Positions 1-11,299 of a DNA stretch of 64,000 bases are shown here, one piece after another. The notes under the pieces were generated by a model. The model worked only from the letters and a program-made list of their open reading frames with translations. It was not told where the DNA came from and ran no database searches. Made by a program: the position numbers and the translations under genes. Origin of the DNA: Cymbidium sinense (taxonomy: Eukaryota; Streptophyta; Magnoliopsida; Asparagales; Orchidaceae); the NCBI GenBank assembly GCA_021442155.1, contig CM038215.1, positions 208,748,982 through 208,812,981 on the forward strand, read 5' to 3'. Numbering within the stretch: position 1 is the stretch's first letter; each line of letters opens with the position of its first letter.

Positions 1-1
1 A

Positions 2-2760
2 GATGAAAGAAACACCACTTTTCAAACCCCGATCAGAATCTTTTATTATAAGGTCATGCCTTTCGGCCTTAAAAATGTTGGTGCTATATACCAACGAGCC
101 ATGACTCAGATCTTCAATGAACTCATCCATCATCAGGCTGAGTGCTATGTTGATGATCTAGTAGTCAAGAGTAGAGAAAAGGAAGACCACCTCTTTGATT
201 TGAGAGTACTTTTCAAACGGTTAAGATAATATAACCTCAAAATGAATCCCCTGAAGTGTGCATTCGGAGTAGCTTCAGGGAAATTCCTTGGGTTTATTTT
301 CCAACACTGGGGAATAGAGATAGATCCTGAAAATATTAAAGCTATCTTAGAAATGCTGCCTCCTAAAAGCTTAACTCAACTCAGATTATTCCAAGGATGG
401 TCGGCATATCTAAGACGCTTTATCTCCAACCTATCGGGAAGATGCAAGCCATTTTCAGTACTTGTCAAAAAAGATATCAAGTTCAAGTAGGATGACAAGT
501 GCCAGCATGCCTTTGAAGATATTAAGCAGTATTTAGTGAAGCCGCCAATTTTAGTAGCCCCTATTTCGGGCAGGCCACTCATTCTCTACACTGCTGCATT
601 GGACGACTCTCTCGGCTCTCTGTTGGCCTAAGCTAATGATGAAGGAAAGGAGAGCGCTCTCTACTACCTCAGTCATCATCGGATCCCTGCTGAAGTGAAT
701 TACCTATCTATTGAGAAACATTGCCTGGATTTGATCTTTGCTTCCCAAAAGCTATGGCACTATATGCTTTGTCATAAGGTGAACTTGATCTCCAGAACCA
801 ATCACTATAGTATCTCATGACACGGCCAATGCTATCCGAAATTTTTGCATAATGGTTTATGATTCTCTCATAGTTCGATATCACATTCGTACCCCTTCGT
901 GCGGTAAAAGGACAAGCACTAGTCGATTTTTTGGCAGAACACTCACTTCCTACTGATTCTTTGCTTAGTGACAATCTCCTCAATGAACAAATCATGAACT
1001 TAAGGGAGGCCGGCAACCGTCGATGAGAGATGTATTTTAATGGTGCAACTTCTTTTTCACAAAGGGGAAACACCACGATCTATTCTCCTAGAAAAGGCAG
1101 GGGTAGGAATAGTTCTTCTAACTCCAGACCATAATGTGATGAGATTCTCATACTATCATTCCAACATGCACCATAACAAGTATGAAGCTTTGATTCGTGC
1201 AGGTTAGCCATCATAATCAGTGTCAAGAGCATTAACATCTTTGGGGATTCACAGCTAGTCATCAACTAGATTATCGGGTCCTACAAGGTTCTCAAACCCA
1301 AGCTTCATCATTACCATGAGTATACCATGAAGTTGTTGGCCCAAATTCTCAAAGTCACTATCTACAAGGATCCTCGAGCAGAGAACGCAGCAGCAAATGC
1401 TTTGGCCAAACTTGCTAATGAATTGGCATGTCCGGAGGATGAGTACATTTCAATAAGGGTTCAAAATAGATAAGTCCTGTCACTTATTGATGCTGAACTC
1501 ATCGAGAGACTTTCTCTTGAAGGGGAGGTTGCTCTGGTAAAAATGGACAAGGAGCTAGATTAGAGGCAACAGTTCATAGACTATTTGAATACTGGCAAAC
1601 TACCTCAAGAAAAGTCACAAGCCCATCAGGTGAAACAAAGAGCTCTCTCCTATGCTCTCGTTGATGGCACCTGTATCACCAATTTTTTGAATAGATGTGG
1701 TTACGTTGTTTAAACAAACACAAATCCCATGGCACTATAACCAAGGTACATTCAGGTTTATGCGGAGCACATCAGTCCGGTTCAAAGATGAAGATGAAGA
1801 TCAAGCAACTTAGATACTACTAGCCTTCGATGATTACAAACTGTATGGATGCAGCTAAGAGATGTCATCAGTGTCAGGTGCACGGTGAAGTCCTCCACCA
1901 ACCTTGGCTTCATGGCCATTTGAATGTTGGGGAACTGACATTGTGGGTCCGATCGATCCTCCTTCTTCCAAGAGTCAAGTCATCTTAGGCGCCACCTACT
2001 TTTCAAGTGGGAGGCAATCTAGTCACAGCTTAACATGTGCTTCAATTTTTCAGGAACCATATCATATATTGGTTCGGGGTGCCTCGATAAATTATATCTG
2101 ATAATGGTACCACATTCGAAAGCACAAAGATCAACAGCTTTACAAGAAGACACAACATAGATTGGCGATACTCCACGATCTACTACCCCAGAGAAAATGG
2201 CTTAGTAGAAGTATTCAATAAAACTCTTATCCAAATTCTGAAGAAGACACTTGATGACAACAAACGGTAGTAGAATGAGCAGTTGGTTGAAGCCTTGTGG
2301 GCCTACCACACCACATACCGAACTCCAACTCAGTCTACTCCATTTTCCATAGTGTATGGGTATGAAGCCATTCTACCTTTAGAAGTTTAACTCCTATCAC
2401 TAAGGATAGCATTGGGTAGCAAGATCACTATAGAGAAGAATGCAAAGTTACGATTAGAAAGGCTTGAAGGTTTGGAGGAGAGTTGCCTATGGGTGTGCCA
2501 GAACCTTGAGTTGTACAAGGATAAATGATTTAAGCTCACAACAAGGCTGTAGGTCTTTCTAAGTATGAGAACTTATGTTAGTCTTAAGGAAACGAATTGT
2601 TGCTCGTCGAAAGATGGGAGGCAAGTTTGAACCGACTTGGGAAGGATCCTATGCTCTATAGAAGTCTTACCAAGGCAATTTATATCAGTTTATTGATTAT
2701 AAAGGGGAACACTCGATGCTTCCAATTAATGAGCTCTACCTAAAGAAATATTACCGATGA
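2..2760 (+). pseudogene. Tat-lineage Ty3/gypsy pol remnant (RT tail, RNase H, second RNase H, integrase), element 1
   Basis: Broken pol polyprotein of an LTR retrotransposon, entering from the left edge. It is read mainly in the frame starting at base 2. The reverse transcriptase active site CYVDD is at 143-157, followed by VVKSREKEDHL. RNase H begins near 560 (RPLILYTAALDDSLG). A second RNase H starts near 1024 (EMYFNGA) and includes NIFGDSQLV and ENAAANALAKLA. Two RNase H domains in a row mark the Tat lineage. Both EMYFNGA and AAANALA show Asn where the family has catalytic Asp. Integrase retains an HHCC zinc region (HSGLCGAH near 1749, then CHQC), the core WGTDIVGP (about 1928), ISDNGTTF and RENGLVEVFNK, and ends LYLKKYYR-stop at 2760. 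Stops at 228, 488 and later mostly fit TGG-to-TAG or CAA-to-TAA change. It is not functional. Confidence 0.9.
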
Positions 2761-5209
2761 AATAAATCATGTTTGAAAATAATTATTAATAAAAATAATC
2801 ATCAAATCTTCTCTTCTTTTGAAGCATTGTTTGCTTGTCTTGCGAATCTGCCATGACATATTTAGGGTAGGTGTAAGAGTCCCCCAGCGACATCCTATCC
2901 CTCTTTCACGACACAAATACAATCTCTCGATGCTACTAGAATAGATGTGAGAGAACCCATGAGGCATCCTATTTTGATTAGCACAACTAAGTTAGGTGTA
3001 AGAGAACCCGAGCAGCATCTTTCTTAGTGAGAATTCTCAGTTTCCATCTGTGGCACCATTTCATCAAACTCTCCAATGTGTTTAGGATAGGTGTGAGAGA
3101 ATCCAAAAGGCATCCTATTTCTGTTAGCACATGCACAAAAACAAACACAAATCTTTTATCTCGGGTTACTTTGATGTGAGAGAAAGCCCCCTATGGCACT
3201 CACTCATTATCTGCTCTAGGTTGGGTCTAACTACCTAGCTAGTATGTCACCCTAGTGGTTATTTGTTGGAGGATATGAGTCCCCAAGCTTTCTTCCTAAC
3301 TTGAGCATTGCAAACTAATGAGTACCGTGTTAGTATGGTAGGCTTCACTGCCTAGCCAATGAGTTACCTCATGTTGACTTTGCTTAAGAAGATGTGAGTC
3401 CCCATGCTTTCTTCTTGAACTAGACATCATGCACTAACTAGGTTGAGTATATTTGAGGTTTAGGGTAAGTCCCCAGAGGCTCCTTTCCTCTTGACTACAT
3501 TTGAGTCAATATAAGTCCCCCAGTGGCATTCACTCAATAGTCTCCCTAGGTCGGATGGTTTGAAGCGAGACTATCCCAATGTTCGCTTTGAGGATGTAAA
3601 TCCCCGAGCTTTCTTCCTAGGCTCATTATTGCAAACTGATGGGCAACTTAGGTTGGTTGATGTTCTCTATGCTGAGAGTGACTCACCCAGTGGATACACC
3701 ACTCTTGGCAGATGTGAGTCACCGCACTTTCTCCTTGAGTTGGCCACTGAATACCTATTAGATATATGATTATTCATGTCATCTTCTCCAGGGTGTTGGA
3801 TTAAGCCTTTAATGGCCCCATCCCCTTTGGGCATTCTATTTGGATCGCATCCTTTGCGACCCCATTTAGACACTACCTAGGTTACTCTTAGATTGGACAG
3901 TCCCCCTTTCCTTGTAACCACCTCTATGGTTTATTCAGCAGATGCATAGATTCTCCCTTGGTTTAGTAAATCTGAGACAGGTCTAGGCCGATATAAGCTC
4001 CTTCTCAGTTTGATCCATCGCAAACCAACAGAATCCATCAAAATAAATTAAAAAAATCAAATTAATCTTTGACTATCCATGAGCTGATTTAAGTCCCCCA
4101 ACAGCATTCACTCAATAGTCAGCCCTAGGTCGGGTCCGATTTGTTGCCAAAAGAAATCGATCACCCAACTGGTTTCTTATTTTGGAAGATGTGAGTCTCC
4201 GCACTTTCTTTCTAACTTGACCTTTGCAAATTGAAAGGCACCCCTTTGGTTGGATAGTCTTACCTTATAGTTGGTAGACTACTCCCTTTGGATTGGTAAG
4301 TCTAAGTTAGGTTAAGGCCACTATGGCCCCTACTCAGTGTAGCCCATCGCAAACCTATGGGATCCATCATAATCAAAATAAATCTAAAAAATAAAATTAT
4401 ATTTGACTACCTTTGAGTTGATCTAAGTCCCCCAACGGCATTCACTCAATAGTCAGCCCTAGGTTGGGTTCTATCTATTACGTTGCCGATATATTACCCC
4501 CGAAACTAGTCCCTACTTTGGAGGATGTAAGTCTACTATGCTTTCTTCCTAGTACAATTGCTGCATATCGAAAGGCATCCCTTTGGTTGGCTAGCCCTAC
4601 TATGTGTTTAGTAGACTACCCCTTTGGATTGGGAAATCAGAGTTAGGTCTAAGCCTCTTTGACTCCTCCTTAGTGCGATTCATTGCAAACCAATAGGGTT
4701 CATATCAAAATCCAAAATCTAAAATTCTGAAACAAATCTAATGAAACAAACAAAATAAAATAATTAATCAATCAATCAAATATTTTTCTTCTCCTCAGTG
4801 AGATGCAAATCTTTCTAGTCCCCCCAACGGATCTAGAATTCTAATCCCTCAGTGGATTTCATAACCCCTCCCTTGTGGATGACTTGAACTTGCCTCCCTA
4901 GTGGAGAGTCCACTTTTCTATCCCTAATGGAATCTAAACAAACACAATTAAACAAACAACAAATTGAAACAAATTTAACCCTCTTCCCCAACGGTACTTA
5001 ATTAAACAAATCATTTTCTCCCTAGTGAGACCCATATCAAACTTCTCATCCCCTTGTGGATAACTTGAACCTTCCTCTCTAGTGGAAGGTTCACCTACTC
5101 TATCCCTTAGTGGATTCCCCCCTCTCTCTTATGTCTTCGACATAAGTAGAGCCACATTACACTAAGCTCTAGATTCTTTCTACACCTTGGGTTAGGGGTA
5201 GATTGTTCC
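2761..5209 (+). repeat. 3' untranslated region of element 1 with degenerate tandem repeats
   Basis: Non-coding stretch directly after the pol stop. From about 2865 to 3200 a short unit recurs (GGTGTGAGAGAAYCC followed by GGCATCCTATT), roughly five times. From about 3190 to 4700 a longer unit of roughly 300-335 bases recurs, each with AGTCCCCCAGTGGCATTCAC, then CCCTAGGTYGGG, then GATGTGAGTCCCC and CTTTCTTCCTA. Good copies start near 3193, 3512, 4092 and 4427. From 4800 to 5200 the sequence has repeated TCCCYAGTGGA words. The same block follows pol in element 2 (22141-24873). Tat/Ogre elements are known to carry hypervariable tandem repeats here. Confidence 0.8.
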
Positions 5210-6189
5210 TGTTAGTGCTTGTGATCTTTCGGTGTTGTTGATCATTTCGGTCAACACTTGCTGTTCCTTAGTCACACCATACATTGGATTGACCTCATTT
5301 TTAGAATGAGCTCTCAACCCCTCCATCTTAGACATAAGACTTCTCTTAGACTTTAGGAATTCCTCAGTCTTAAGACACATCTAGTGATTAGGTGGACACT
5401 CAACCTAGCCCTAGAGACTTAGAAGAGTTAGCCATAGGAATAGGTTATGCCTTAGGCGTGTTTGAAAAATTTCCCTACCTTATAGCTTGAACCACATTCC
5501 TCACTTCCTTCATCTAAGCCATTTCAAATCAAATCAACATAAAACCTAAATCAATTTAAGACTAATTGATTTTCTCCAAACTCAAATCAATTCCATATGA
5601 TTGAAATTCATGATTGAAACCCATGATTGAAATTCCAAGTTCAAAATCTCTCCTAAGACCTTTAATTCCCTCTTAAGGACTTAGCCCAAATCAAATCCAA
5701 ATCACTTCAAATTTATGAAATTTTCTCACAACTCATTTATATTCTCATTTATATTCACATATATAAATGATATATAAATTCAAATCAATCAAACTAAAAT
5801 AAAAAATGAAATCCAAAATCTATGGTCAAATTCTACATATTTCCTAAGTCATTTTAATTTCTCTCTTATGGATTATCCAAAATCAATTCAAACTCATGAA
5901 ATTTTTTCATAACTCATTTATATTCTCATTTATATTCATATATATAAATGAAATATAAATTTAAACAACCAAAACCAACTCCAAAAATCAAACTCAAATT
6001 CAATCAAAATCCAACCTAAGCCTTTCAAGCCAAAATCTTGAACTTAGCCAAATCAATTTCAAATCAAGCAAATCCCTTGATTTTTCTTCATAATCCAATC
6101 AATCCTCCAATCATGAATCCAAATATAAATACAAACTTCAATTACTTAACCAAAACTCAATTCAAAAATCAAGCCAAAATCAAACTCAT

Positions 6190-7400
6190 GTTCACCCCTT
6201 GAACTTGAAATTGTCAAATGAACCAAAACCCATTTGACTTCAAACCACTTACAAATAGATTTATATTTCAGTCATGAGTCCATATGTGAGTTCAATCAAA
6301 TTCAAATCAAGCTTTGACCAAGTCATTTGACCCACTTAGGCTCACTTGACCCAAAGTGACCTAAAGTACCCATGAGCCAAATTCTAATAAATCAGATTGA
6401 ACTAAGCCCATCTAAACCTCTCATCATGATCAAAATCATCATGAGATGATCAATCACTCAAATTGGGTCAAAAAGTCAAAAGGGTTGACCAAGTCAACAC
6501 TTAGCCAAAATGAAACCTAACATAGCCGAAATTCACCATAGGCCAAATTGTTTGAAACCATTGATCAAAACTCATTCATGACCAATGTTTGAACTTGACC
6601 AAGTCAACATTTGAGCCTAACCTAGCCCAATTGGCCACTTGACCCAAGTTGATCCAATTTGACATAAAATGTCAAAATGTGTCTAAACTTGATCTAAACC
6701 AAATTAATTGAAACCAATGGGTCAAGTTTATTCCAAAATGAATGTTGAACTTGACCAAAGCCTCAATTGGCCAACTAAACCCAACTTAGCCCAATTGACC
6801 ATGAACCTAACTTGACCTAAAGGGTCAAATTGAGCCAAATTCAAACTTAACCAAAATTGATTTGAAATAAGGATACTAATCCATTTCATATGACTAACCA
6901 AACATGAACCAACCCATGACCTAACCCAAATAGGTCAAATGGGTCAAGTTGAACAACTTGACCCATTTGACCTAAATGAACTAAATTGAACCAAATTAAA
7001 ACCTAAACCAAATTGAATCAAAGCCACCAAACATTTACAAATGGTCATATGAACTTGACCCTTGGTTTAACCCAATTTGACCATTTGGTCAACTTGACCC
7101 AAGTTGACCCATTTTGGCCTAAATGGGTCAACAAGAGCCAAATCATATCAAATCAACTCCAAATTCAATGAAACTTGGCCAAACCTATTTTATCATCATA
7201 CCAAACATATCCAAATAGAAATCAAGGTCAAATGACCATTTTACCCCTAAGCCATAGGGTAACCCAAGATCAAAACCACTTAGAATTTGGTCAATTCCTT
7301 TTCATGGACACTTGGCATCCTCTTAGTGGACCAAATGGTCATTAATGGACCTAGTGCACATGACCCAATGGATTTGGGTCAGCCAAACTGAACCCAAACC
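6190..7400. promoter_or_regulatory. Dense TTGACC/GGTCAA cluster inside terminal repeat A
   Basis: About 30 copies of TTGAC or GTCAA counted by eye in 1.2 kb, many in the form TTGACC or GGTCAA on both strands, against a few expected by chance. TTGAC[C/T] is the core of the W-box bound by plant WRKY factors. The same lattice occurs in copies B (26040-26380 and 27110-27990), C (34720-35660) and D (57060-58350). It could be a regulatory region or merely low-complexity repeat growth; binding is inference. Confidence 0.35.
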
Positions 7401-7594
7401 TAAAATTGACCACATGCCTTGAAAGTGGCCACATGGAATTCCTCCTCCACTTGATTTAGGCATATGGGAGCTTCACCATTCCACTCCTTAAGCCAAATCA
7501 AATGCAAGGACATCCTAAACAGCCTATCAAACCCATGGCATAAGCTCAATTAGATCCAAACAACAAGGAGGCTTGTGGCCGTCTGATCCATCAA

Positions 7595-7613
7595 GGGGGA
7601 GATATACTCCCCC
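7595..7613. promoter_or_regulatory. Conserved perfect hairpin in terminal repeat A
   Basis: GGGGGAGATATACTCCCCC: a 7-base perfect stem with loop ATATA. The identical hairpin lies in copy B (28183-28201). At the matching place copy C has GGAGGA/TCCTCC arms (35985-36004) and copy D a GGGGA-to-TCCCC form (58545-58570). The purine arm also resembles a polypurine tract, so it might mark the LTR start instead. Confidence 0.45.
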
Positions 7614-10600
7614 TAATTCACTTCAATCTTCACTCTCCTTAATTCAATTAAAGCATAGGAACTCAGAGAAAGCCCTAGCTGGTCTTCCCAAGCTTCTTAG
7701 AGAGAGTTTGAAATCCCATCTTCTTGGTTTTCACAGCTTGAAAATAGGGGAGCTCCACTCAAAATCCAATTTTCTCCACACCTAAAATTAAGTTAGTTGC
7801 CTTTGCATGCTCCCTCAGGGACCCCAATCGAACTTGCCCAAGCTCGTCCCTAAGCTCCAAAGGTAAGAAGGGTGTTAGTTCGATCAAAAATGCAAGGAGT
7901 TTAAGGTGGAGTTGGCCTCTAGAAGCATCCACCCAATTTCAACAACTCAAACTCTCAACAAAGCTTTGTCTCCACCAGACGAAGCTTCTCCAAAAGAATC
8001 GAGCATCGGTGATCACCTCGGTGAGGTTAGCCATTTTTTTAGCTTAAATTCAATGTGGTGTGGAGCTTTGTGAAAAGAGTTTTAATCCCATAGAATTCTA
8101 GCCATTAGATGTGCTTGCCAATGTGCCTAGATGGTGTGGGTTGATTTTCAATCCAATCCGAGCTCAATCAAGCTCGGATCGTGCCCTAGGAGATGGACAG
8201 TGTCCATTCTCCATAGGAATTTATAGGGATGAATCCATGATCGTCCATCCATGCATTTTGGATAGAAGATAAACACGCAGCATCCACAGATCTATCCTTA
8301 AGAACCACAACTTTAATCTTAGCTCGGGCAGTGAGGAAAGCGCGTATGCAGCGATGCTACATGTGATAAGTTAAAGATCCAATCTCGTATGCCACATGGC
8401 ATCTTGCATCGGACATGGCAATAGGATTAAACATTTTATTAGGGTTTTTAAATTCCTAATTAATCACCAAACCTTCCTAAATTCATATCTAAGCCTAGAA
8501 AAATTAGAAAAATATGAAACAAATTGCAATAGAAAGATAATTAAACATAGAGTATTCTAAAATTAATTTTAACTAATTTTGAATAGTTCTTTTCTCTAAA
8601 TTTAGGTTTTATTAAGAATGTTATTTTGCTAATTACCCTCTAATTACTCCATTGATTAATCTCAAACTTCTTGTGCTTAATTAGTGAGATGACCCTTATC
8701 TCCCTTAATTTTCTTGGGATTTATTGGTGGGTTGATTAGAGGAATTGCTAGTTCATTCCTTAATCACTCTCTTAATATAATTAAGCTTGATTAATGGTAT
8801 AATTAGTGGTTTTACCCTCTAATTGAGTCAATTAAGTTTTGATTAAGTGAATATGAGGTCTAGGGAATAATTTTGGGATACTCTCCTTAAGATATTCCCT
8901 AAATCCCATTTTCTTCCTTAATCCATCCTTAATTAATGGTTAATTCACTAATTACTCCCTTAATTAATTTCATAAAATTCTAAAACTTTCCAAAACTCAA
9001 TTAATCTACCTTGGTTAGATTCTTAGGTGTTCAAGAGGCTAAGTACAATTAAAGAAATCAAAATCTAACTCATATGTGTGAGGGGGTTATGAAAGTACTT
9101 AAGTTAAACCCCTTAGCTTAATTAATCATTAATCATGAGCCAAATGCATTAGTCCCTTTTCTTACTAGGTGCATTGCTGATTCAAATTTCTTGTGTGGTT
9201 TTATGTCATCTCATTGCCTCATAATTATTTGATTAAGTATGCTAAGGTGGTATATGTAAGGAGTAATTAACATGCTTAATTCATACCATAACCTAAGCAA
9301 TATATAAAAATCATCTAATCACCTAAAAATTAAGCTAAAATAATCAACATATGTGGGAATGGGTTAGGAACAGCAAACTCACCTCACATCTTTTAAATTA
9401 AATCAAACTCAAAATAAGATCAAACCCTCTTTGAAAATAACTTGATTTACTTTAAGCTTTCTTATTTCATAAGATTATTTTTAGTAATTAATTAGGGTGG
9501 ATAAATTTACATTGCTTTCATCACTTGATTTCTTTTTTAGCATTCTAAACATGTATGTCATATGGATTTCATGCATTCATGCTTTTCAAAAATAAAATTA
9601 AAATGAAAATGCTTTCTTTATGTCAAATTGCATGTTTTGGCTAAAGTGAAAAAAATGAATGGCTATTATCACTATTAAATCCAAATTATTTTTAAAATAC
9701 ATGAATCAATTACCAAAATTGAAAGTGTGCTACTTATAGTTTATTCATAAAGTTTGCATGTGAATATAAAAATGTGTCTTATGTTTTCTTCCTTTCTTTC
9801 CTTTTAACACGGACTTGGATAAGATTTGCAAAGTGTATAATTATTTTAAAGGAATATAACACTTGCTTAAAATCTACTCTTATCCTCTTCCATGTTATGA
9901 CTTAAGAAAGATCCTTACATTTACACATATAAATTTCATAAACAAATCCAAAAGTATAAATACAAACTTTTTGCATCCTTCCTTTTCCATTCATTTCTTT
10001 TATACATGTGCTTGTATTTAAGAAAAGTGGTATATTAGTCTGAACAACCACGGGGTTGCGAGGCTTTAAGTAGCCCTAAGTAGGTCTTGTACCTTACACC
10101 CCTGGTGCTAACAATGGCTCGAACTCACTTATGCCTTTCATACATTCATGTGTGCATGTGAAAATTGGATAAGAAACCCTTTTCTACTTAATGAAAAATC
10201 ATGCATCATAAGCATTCAAATTTTTCTTAAGTTAAGATATGCTTAGGATTTATTCATATGCATGTCATACATGTTGGGAAAGAAATCAAGCGATGTGTGT
10301 TTTGTGATATTAATTCACTTTACTTAATCTTAAAATGCCTTTCTTTTGAATAGGTTTGTTTAGAGTTTATCTAAACTTAGGATTAATTAAAACACATAAT
10401 AAGACATTCACTAAACAAAACTAAAACATGAATCTACTTTATAAATTACATAATGTAGGGAAGGAAATAGAAGTTTTCTTCTCTTTACCTCTTTTTATAA
10501 CTTAGTAATTAATTGTAGGATTCACTTGAACCTAATCAAAACACAAAATAAAATTAACCCAAAATAACTAAACAACTGAAATGAAACCCTCCTCTAAGTT

Positions 10601-11273
10601 GAACATTCTTCACACTTAGAAAACTCAAACTTAAAGGCATAGCTGAGCATACCACACAAACCTCTAAGGCACACACATTAGACTAAGTCCCCACTTCTAG
10701 CTTTAGGTTAGGGTGGTGCATGATTTGATGTTTTCTTTTATTTTGTGATATAATATTTTAGACTGGATGTTAGGATGAATGTGCATAGATTGAATGGTAG
10801 GGCGATCTTAGTTTAACCATTATCTTCTGTAGGGGATTGTGCTTAAGAAGCACTATAATAAATAAAAATATAAATGCTTTTACTATGTAGATTCTTATAC
10901 CCCTAAGTATAATCCAATAGGCCAGGTGGACTTAGTCACCCATGTGTGGGGTGTTAAGTCCAATTTACATGCTTGGGGATTGTATGGTTTATTTTAGTTA
11001 ATCTCTATTTTGCAGGTGTTAGTTAGATTTTCATTTTTCCCTTTTCATATAATTTTTGTAATTAAGATTTTGGAATGATTGTTATGGGGATTAGGATGAG
11101 CATTGGTTATAAGGTCATGCCTTATGTACCATGTGAAGCCTTTAGAGCATCCACATTCTAACCATCCAAAAGAAGGAACCAAAGGAGAAAGAAGAAAAGA
11201 AGAATGTAGAATGAAGACCCCCATAACATGAATTCCCTTACTTGGTTGTAATTAATTAATTTGTAAATAGGGT

Positions 11274-11299
11274 TGTATAAGGGTAGATCTTGGCAACCC
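11274..11299 (+). promoter_or_regulatory. Candidate LTR core promoter: TATA-like box plus stem
   Basis: TGTATAA at 11274-11280 is followed by GGGTAGATCTTGGCAACCC (11281-11299), an imperfect stem. The same arrangement is kept in B (31804-31832), C (40930-40955, where GGGTAG/CTACCC pairs perfectly) and D (about 62279-62304). If it is the promoter, about 1.5 kb of R-U5 lies before the primer-binding site. No experimental start is known. Confidence 0.35.

Noticed and set aside
2..2760. Endogenous pararetrovirus
   Set aside because: Integrase and two RNase H domains follow the reverse transcriptase, which fits Tat Ty3/gypsy and not caulimovirus-type elements.
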